This document shows, one piece after another, positions 60,580-64,000 of a DNA stretch of 64,000 nucleotides; within the stretch, counting starts at the first letter, position 1, and every line of letters starts with the position of its first letter. A program made the position numbers and the translations under genes. The notes beneath the pieces are model-generated. The model did no database searches. It had not been told where the DNA came from and was given only the letters and a program-made list of their open reading frames with translations. The DNA lies in NCBI GenBank assembly GCA_031415695.1, contig JANOSH010000020.1:62001-126000 (forward strand), given 5' to 3'. This DNA comes from JANOSH01 sp031415695 (GTDB lineage Bacteria > Actinomycetota > Acidimicrobiia > Acidimicrobiales > Ilumatobacteraceae).

Positions 60580-60838
60580 CTGATCCGCCACTGTTTGCAC
60601 GGTTGTTACGGGCGGCACAACCTCGGCGAACGTCAGTGGCCCGGGTTTGTGGTCGATCGATCCTTCGTATTTGCGGGTAACTTTCGAGGCCTCGAGCTCC
60701 GTAAACCGGCCTGTCCAAGGGTCGAAGCGTACGGCGGCTACTGCTGGCCCCGCATCGACACGCACACCAGGTGCGTGGTTTGGTGCACCGGCTCGCTTAA
60801 CGCGTTACCAGTCCCTGGGTTGCAACTAGCCTCGCACG
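60580..60838. other. Spacer without a convincing gene
   Basis: About 259 bases. A minus-strand frame (60436-60765) is open through most of it and reads fairly naturally, but it overlaps the lipoprotein gene and has no promoter or RBS. Its right end holds the -10 box of the frameshifted gene. Confidence 0.5.
60827..60832 (+). promoter_or_regulatory. -10 box (TAGCCT) of the frameshifted membrane protein
   Basis: TAGCCT with 6 bases to the ATG at 60839. It marks that ATG, and not the downstream TTG at 60894, as the original start. Confidence 0.5.
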
Positions 60839-61787
60839 ATGGCTGAAGAGGCTCCGGCAACGGCTCGTTTTACCCGTTACCGCACTATCGTCGTTGCGTT
60901 CATGCGAGAGCACCCCGATCGTGATCTCGACTCTGCTCGTAGTGATGTACTCGGTGCACACACTCCGTGTCGCACGCTTCGATCGTGAAGGTGCGGTATC
61001 CATCGCTCACGAGCAGCCGCTCCAATTGCTGGTGGCGTGGGTTCCGCAGATTCTGGTCACCGTATCCAAAGTATCTGTGCCACGACTTGTGGCGTTCATG
61101 GCGGCTGCAGCTAGCGTTTCCTTCTCGTATCGGAGGCCGAGGAGACTGCGAGATCGACTGCTAGCGACAGTTGTTGTCGTCGGCGCGACGGTTGGGTTGA
61201 ACGTGGAATGGGAGGGGCCCATCTGGAGGACACTGCCTGCGTTGTGTCTCGGGGCGGTAATCATCTGGAGACCTGACAGATGGAAATCCGGGACGCCGCA
61301 CGAGGCGCTTAAGAACTGCGGGTTCTGCTTGTTGGCGGGGATGATCTGGGCCATCGTCTGGGCTTCGGACGAGCCATGGGCGCAGCCGGAACTCATCTGG
61401 GTCAGCGACGCAAAGGGAAACCGCGGAACGAACATGTATTGCACGGGCTGGGTGCTCGGTGAGCAGGCAAACGGGCGGTGGCTCATCGTGCTGCTCGAGC
61501 CCTCGCGCTCGGTCGTGCCGATCGAGACATCGACGATATGGGCCAGGGTGTCATTCTCACAGGCTGAGGCGCACAGGTTTGCGGACCGTGAGAGCACGAA
61601 AGAACAAGTGATCTTCGGACCGACTGGCGAAGTCGTGGCGAGGGACACCGATGAGGAAACGTTGGCCGGGAAACCCAACTGCCCAATGTCACTCGTGGAT
61701 AGCCAAGGATTGATCGACAAGCTACGTCAGGCCCAGTTGGCCACTACGACAACCACGTCCACGGTGCAAGGCAGGGTCAGCGCCTGA
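60839..61787 (+). pseudogene. Membrane protein gene with an N-terminal frameshift
   Basis: The ATG at 60839 opens a 49-codon frame (MAEEAPATARFTRYRTIVVA...) that is soon lost (stop at 60986-60988). Skipping one base near 60905-60915 joins FMRE to TPIVISTLLVVMYSVHTLRV in the other frame, which then stays open to 61787 and contains about five TM segments (LLATVVVVGATVGLNVEW, CGFCLLAGMIWAIVWA) and a soluble C-terminal part (YCTGWVLGEQANGRWLIVLL; ending in a Thr-rich tail). Without the shift, translation would need the TTG at 60894. Function unknown; a sequencing error or a short-headed active gene cannot be excluded. Confidence 0.6.
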
Positions 61788-61805
61788 CCGGAACGAAGCC
61801 CCAAG

Positions 61806-63094
61806 TTACGTCGTACCGATGAGCAACAATGCAACTATTGGGGCAGATACCGCCGACACGTCACCCGAAAGGTCGGTGATGTTCTTCGTCGCCAAGACAC
61901 CACGGCCGAACTTCGCGGCCATAGTTCGTGCCTCGTTCTTCCAGCCTGACTCGACCCATTTTGATTCCAACGGCGTACTTCGGCTGCGTTGTCCACCGAT
62001 TGCCATGGGTACAGCCGCAAAGTCGATCTCACTCTTGGAGGTGCGCAAATACATTACAGCGCGCTGTTCAATCAGCCGTTCGGCATGAACGGCGGACACT
62101 GCCCGCGCTACCGCAACGCCAAGCGCCGCTTCGCTGCTGCGGGTGAAGTCTGGGGGTTGCGCCGATGGGTCCAGGAGAGAAGGCAGGCGGGCGAGAATCG
62201 GATCAATCAGATACAACTTCGACTGGGAACCCACAACACGCCGGCCATCGTCGTCCGCTTGGTGGCACCAGATTGCCCCGAAGGCGGCAACAAGCCGATC
62301 GAGGCTGGCCACGCATGCGCTCGCGGGTCAGGTGAAGAGCGTCAGCCGTCGCCGCGACGGACAGCGGGCTGCCCGAACGTCGATGTATCGCCTCAAGCAA
62401 CAGACTGACCGAGTCACTGAGTTCTCCAGGCGCAACATCAGTTGACAGCCACGCTTGAAAGTCCTGGGCAAATACCGAGCTGATGTCACCGTGGCGGTGC
62501 GTCTCTGAGACCGCCTGAGGGAAGCCCCCCGAGTCGAGATAGGCCCGCCATGCGAGATCCAAATCATCGACCGAGGCCGACAACCTTTCGATTATGTCCC
62601 GTACTGACTCGGCCTGCAGTTGATCCGGCGAGACCGGCGCAGGGAGAACAGCTTCGAACCCGGATGAAGCCAACACGTCGGCGAAGGTCATCGGCAACAA
62701 CGTACGAAACGGCTCGGCCGTTCGTGTCCGCCCCGCTCCGACCGCACGAACGGCCTCCTCGAAACCCGATGCCGATGACCTCGTTAGCACCACACCATCG
62801 TCGGTCATAGCCGTGTTGTCACGGAGTTCCTTTATTAGCTGCTCCCACCCGGCCACAGAAGTGATTTCATCGACCAACCAAAGCCGCTGGCTCGACGCAG
62901 CGGCAAGTGTTAATGCCCGACCGATTGCGAACGCCCGCCGTAAATCCTGAGTACGCATGCCATCGGCCGAGATATAGATGAGGCGGTTCGGGCCCTCGGC
63001 ATTGCAGGGTCTCCGCCTGCGGCCGCGGCACGCCACCACGGATTGCGTTCTCGCAGGAAGGATCGCAGCTCGTCGTCTCGCAGTACGAATGCAT
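61806..63094 (-). pseudogene. Broken ATPase of the DUF4143 type
   Basis: Remnant of an ATP-binding protein of the family that pairs an AAA domain with C-terminal DUF4143. The N-terminal piece FVLRDDELRSFLRERNPWWR (63030-63089) is in one frame and off-frame to the only nearby ATG (63094). It breaks at ~63010-63040 into a second frame carrying ISADGMRTQDLRRAFAIGRA, Walker B RLWLVDEIT, IKELRDNT and TLLPMTFADVL; the whole Walker A segment expected between them is missing. At ~62310 the frame shifts again to the C-terminal part (SQSKLYLIDPILARLPSLLD). Two frame changes and loss of the P-loop make it non-functional. Confidence 0.85.
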
Positions 63095-63118
63095 CGTACT
63101 ACACCAAAGATGGGGTGG

Positions 63119-63141
63119 TTTTAGTGTAAATACACCCTAAA
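63119..63141. promoter_or_regulatory. Imperfect inverted repeat upstream of the ATPase remnant
   Basis: TTTAGTGTA (63120-63128) faces TACACCCTAAA (63131-63141), a match except for two inserted C. The half-site TTTAGTGTA is identical to that of the larger palindrome 22 bases away. Possible operator of the decayed ATPase gene. Confidence 0.45.
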
Positions 63142-63144
63142 CAA

Positions 63145-63182
63145 GGGGGGCATTTAGTGTACGGATACACTAAATGCTCCCC
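63145..63182. terminator. Long inverted repeat after lipA (terminator or operator)
   Basis: Arms of 17 bases with a single G-T position flank a CGGA loop (core CATTTAGTGTA / TACACTAAATG). Read on the minus strand it follows the lipA stop by ~57 bases and is followed by CCCCCC-TTGTTT, which suits an intrinsic terminator. Its A+T-rich core palindrome also suits a repressor site for the ATPase gene. Confidence 0.6.
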
Positions 63183-63238
63183 GACACGTGATCTGTCGTA
63201 ACCGTCACCATCCCAATCCCCAGACCGCTCACCGGCCG

Positions 63239-64000
63239 TCAGCTTAGCGACAGAGCGTCAGCAGCTTGGCGAGCGTGGTAACTCGACCGTGTAAGCGGGC
63301 TCGACTCGACATGCCCAATTCCGAGACTCTCGCCGATTCGCTTGTAGTCGACGAACGTGGCGGGTTCGACCCATCGTGCCACAGGCAGGTGGTGGGTCGT
63401 AGGCCGTAAATACTGGCCGATGGTGACAATATCGACGCCGATCGAGGCCAGGTCGGCGAGGCAACCAAAGACCTCGGCGTCGGTCTCACCGAGGCCGACG
63501 ATGAGGCCGCTCTTCACGGTGCCACCTGCCCGTTTCGCCCGGGCCAAGGCCGCCATGCTTCGGCCGTACCCGGCGGACGGTCGCACGGCGCGTTGCAACC
63601 TTGCCACCGTTTCGATGTTGTGGTTATAGACGTCGGGATGCGAGGCGAGAACGACGTCGATGGCCGACGCGTTGCCTTTGAAGTCCGAAACCAGTGCCTC
63701 GATGGCAGTGGTTGGATTGCGTTGTCGAATTGCCTCGATGGTCGCGGCCACAGCCTGCGCGCCGCCATCGGCAAGATCGTCTCGGGCCACCATCGTGATC
63801 ACAGCATGTCGCAGCCCTAGTTGCGCAACAGCCTCGGCTACCCGGGTCGGCTCGGCCGCATCGGGAGCCAACGGTTTCGAGGTATCCACAAGGCAGAAAC
63901 CGCACGCCCGAGTGCAGCGCTCACCCAGGATCATGAAGGTTGCTGTGCCGTCGGACCAGCACTCCGACAGGTTCGGGCAGCCAGCTTCCTCGCAGACCGT
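63239..64000 (-). CDS. lipA: Lipoyl synthase, 3' part (gene runs off the window)
   Basis: 254 codons of a radical SAM enzyme that inserts sulfur into octanoyl groups of lipoyl-dependent complexes. Visible auxiliary-cluster Cys in TVCEEAGCPNLSECWSDG (C-x4-C-x5-C), the SAM cluster in MILGERCTRACGFCLVDT (CxxxCxxC), then VARDDLADGGA, NHNIETVARLQRAVRPSAGY, KSGLIVGLGET and TIGQYLRP. The final Ser-bearing SPLTRSSYHA near the C terminus matches the third auxiliary-cluster ligand (RSSYHA). The N-terminal ~50 residues lie beyond 64000. Confidence 0.97.
   Translation of the reverse strand, partial: TVCEEAGCPNLSECWSDGTATFMILGERCTRACGFCLVDTSKPLAPDAAEPTRVAEAVAQLGLRHAVITMVARDDLADGGAQAVAATIEAIRQRNPTTAIEALVSDFKGNASAIDVVLASHPDVYNHNIETVARLQRAVRPSAGYGRSMAALARAKRAGGTVKSGLIVGLGETDAEVFGCLADLASIGVDIVTIGQYLRPTTHHLPVARWVEPATFVDYKRIGESLGIGHVESSPLTRSSYHARQAADALSLS

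Noticed and set aside
60436..60765. Minus-strand open frame with natural-looking residues (AAVRFDPWTGRFTELEASK)
   Set aside because: It overlaps the lipoprotein gene on the other strand by ~144 bases, starts with GTG without -10 box or SD, and its second half looks like shadow sequence. It could be a remnant; not supported as a gene.
1..64000. tRNA, rRNA, CRISPR arrays, integrases or transposases
   Set aside because: Looked for cloverleaf-like clusters, regularly spaced repeats and DDE/tyrosine-recombinase motifs by eye; none found. A covariance-model scan would be decisive for small RNAs.

Overview
The window looks like a chromosomal segment of a free-living, F420-using actinobacterium, most likely class Acidimicrobiia (inference). 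Supporting signs are a DUF3499 protein, a GT2/DUF5719 envelope pair, CofD/FbiA plus an LLM-type F420 oxidoreductase, a Streptomyces-like conservon (sensor kinase, Roadblock, DUF742, GTPase), an actinobacterial biotin carboxylase/BCCP fusion, and three secreted proteins built from the same ~120-residue DTR/DLxGW repeat. No tRNA, rRNA, CRISPR array or insertion sequence was recognised. Genes are densely packed: many same-strand neighbours overlap by 1-4 bases and five convergent pairs overlap tail to tail.

Layout. 1-8560: end of a large membrane protein, a CPBP protease, DUF3499, FtsH, then a coupled GT2 / DUF5719 / thioredoxin operon. 8622-17243: a small helical protein, a SpoIID/LytB wall protein, a flippase, Gmd, a glycosyltransferase, FbiA and a secreted repeat protein. 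17248-27551: an ~10 kb minus-strand surface-polysaccharide block (LCP ligase, RmlA/C/B/D, three GT4 enzymes, a small membrane protein, a sugar nucleotidyltransferase, and an SDR that has lost its catalytic residues). 27589-35329: BirA, a secreted protein with a sortase-like tail, biotin carboxylase, a LpdA-type quinone reductase, LysS and an acyl-CoA mutase large subunit. 35346-42153: a sugar transferase and a four-gene conservon preceded by an SMC/YhaN-like coiled-coil protein with a degenerate P-loop. 42421-55880: rhodanese-MoeB fusion, CAP-repeat protein, sirtuin, PepA, PduO, FKBP, a 1,404-residue DUF11 protein, F420 oxidoreductase and thioesterase. 55917-64000: amidase, LigD polymerase and Ku (NHEJ), membrane protein and lipoprotein, then a decayed patch (frameshifted membrane protein, broken DUF4143-type ATPase) before lipA.

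Most operon heads show a TAnnnT hexamer ending 6-10 bases before the start codon and no Shine-Dalgarno sequence, which implies leaderless mRNAs; genes with a clear SD are mainly those for secreted proteins or inside operons. This pattern fixed several start codons and argues that the membrane gene at 60839 is genuinely frameshifted. Functionally the window is mostly cell-envelope construction: dTDP-rhamnose and GDP-mannose derived sugars, glycosyl transfer, flipping and LCP attachment, with a conservon signalling unit beside a priming sugar transferase.
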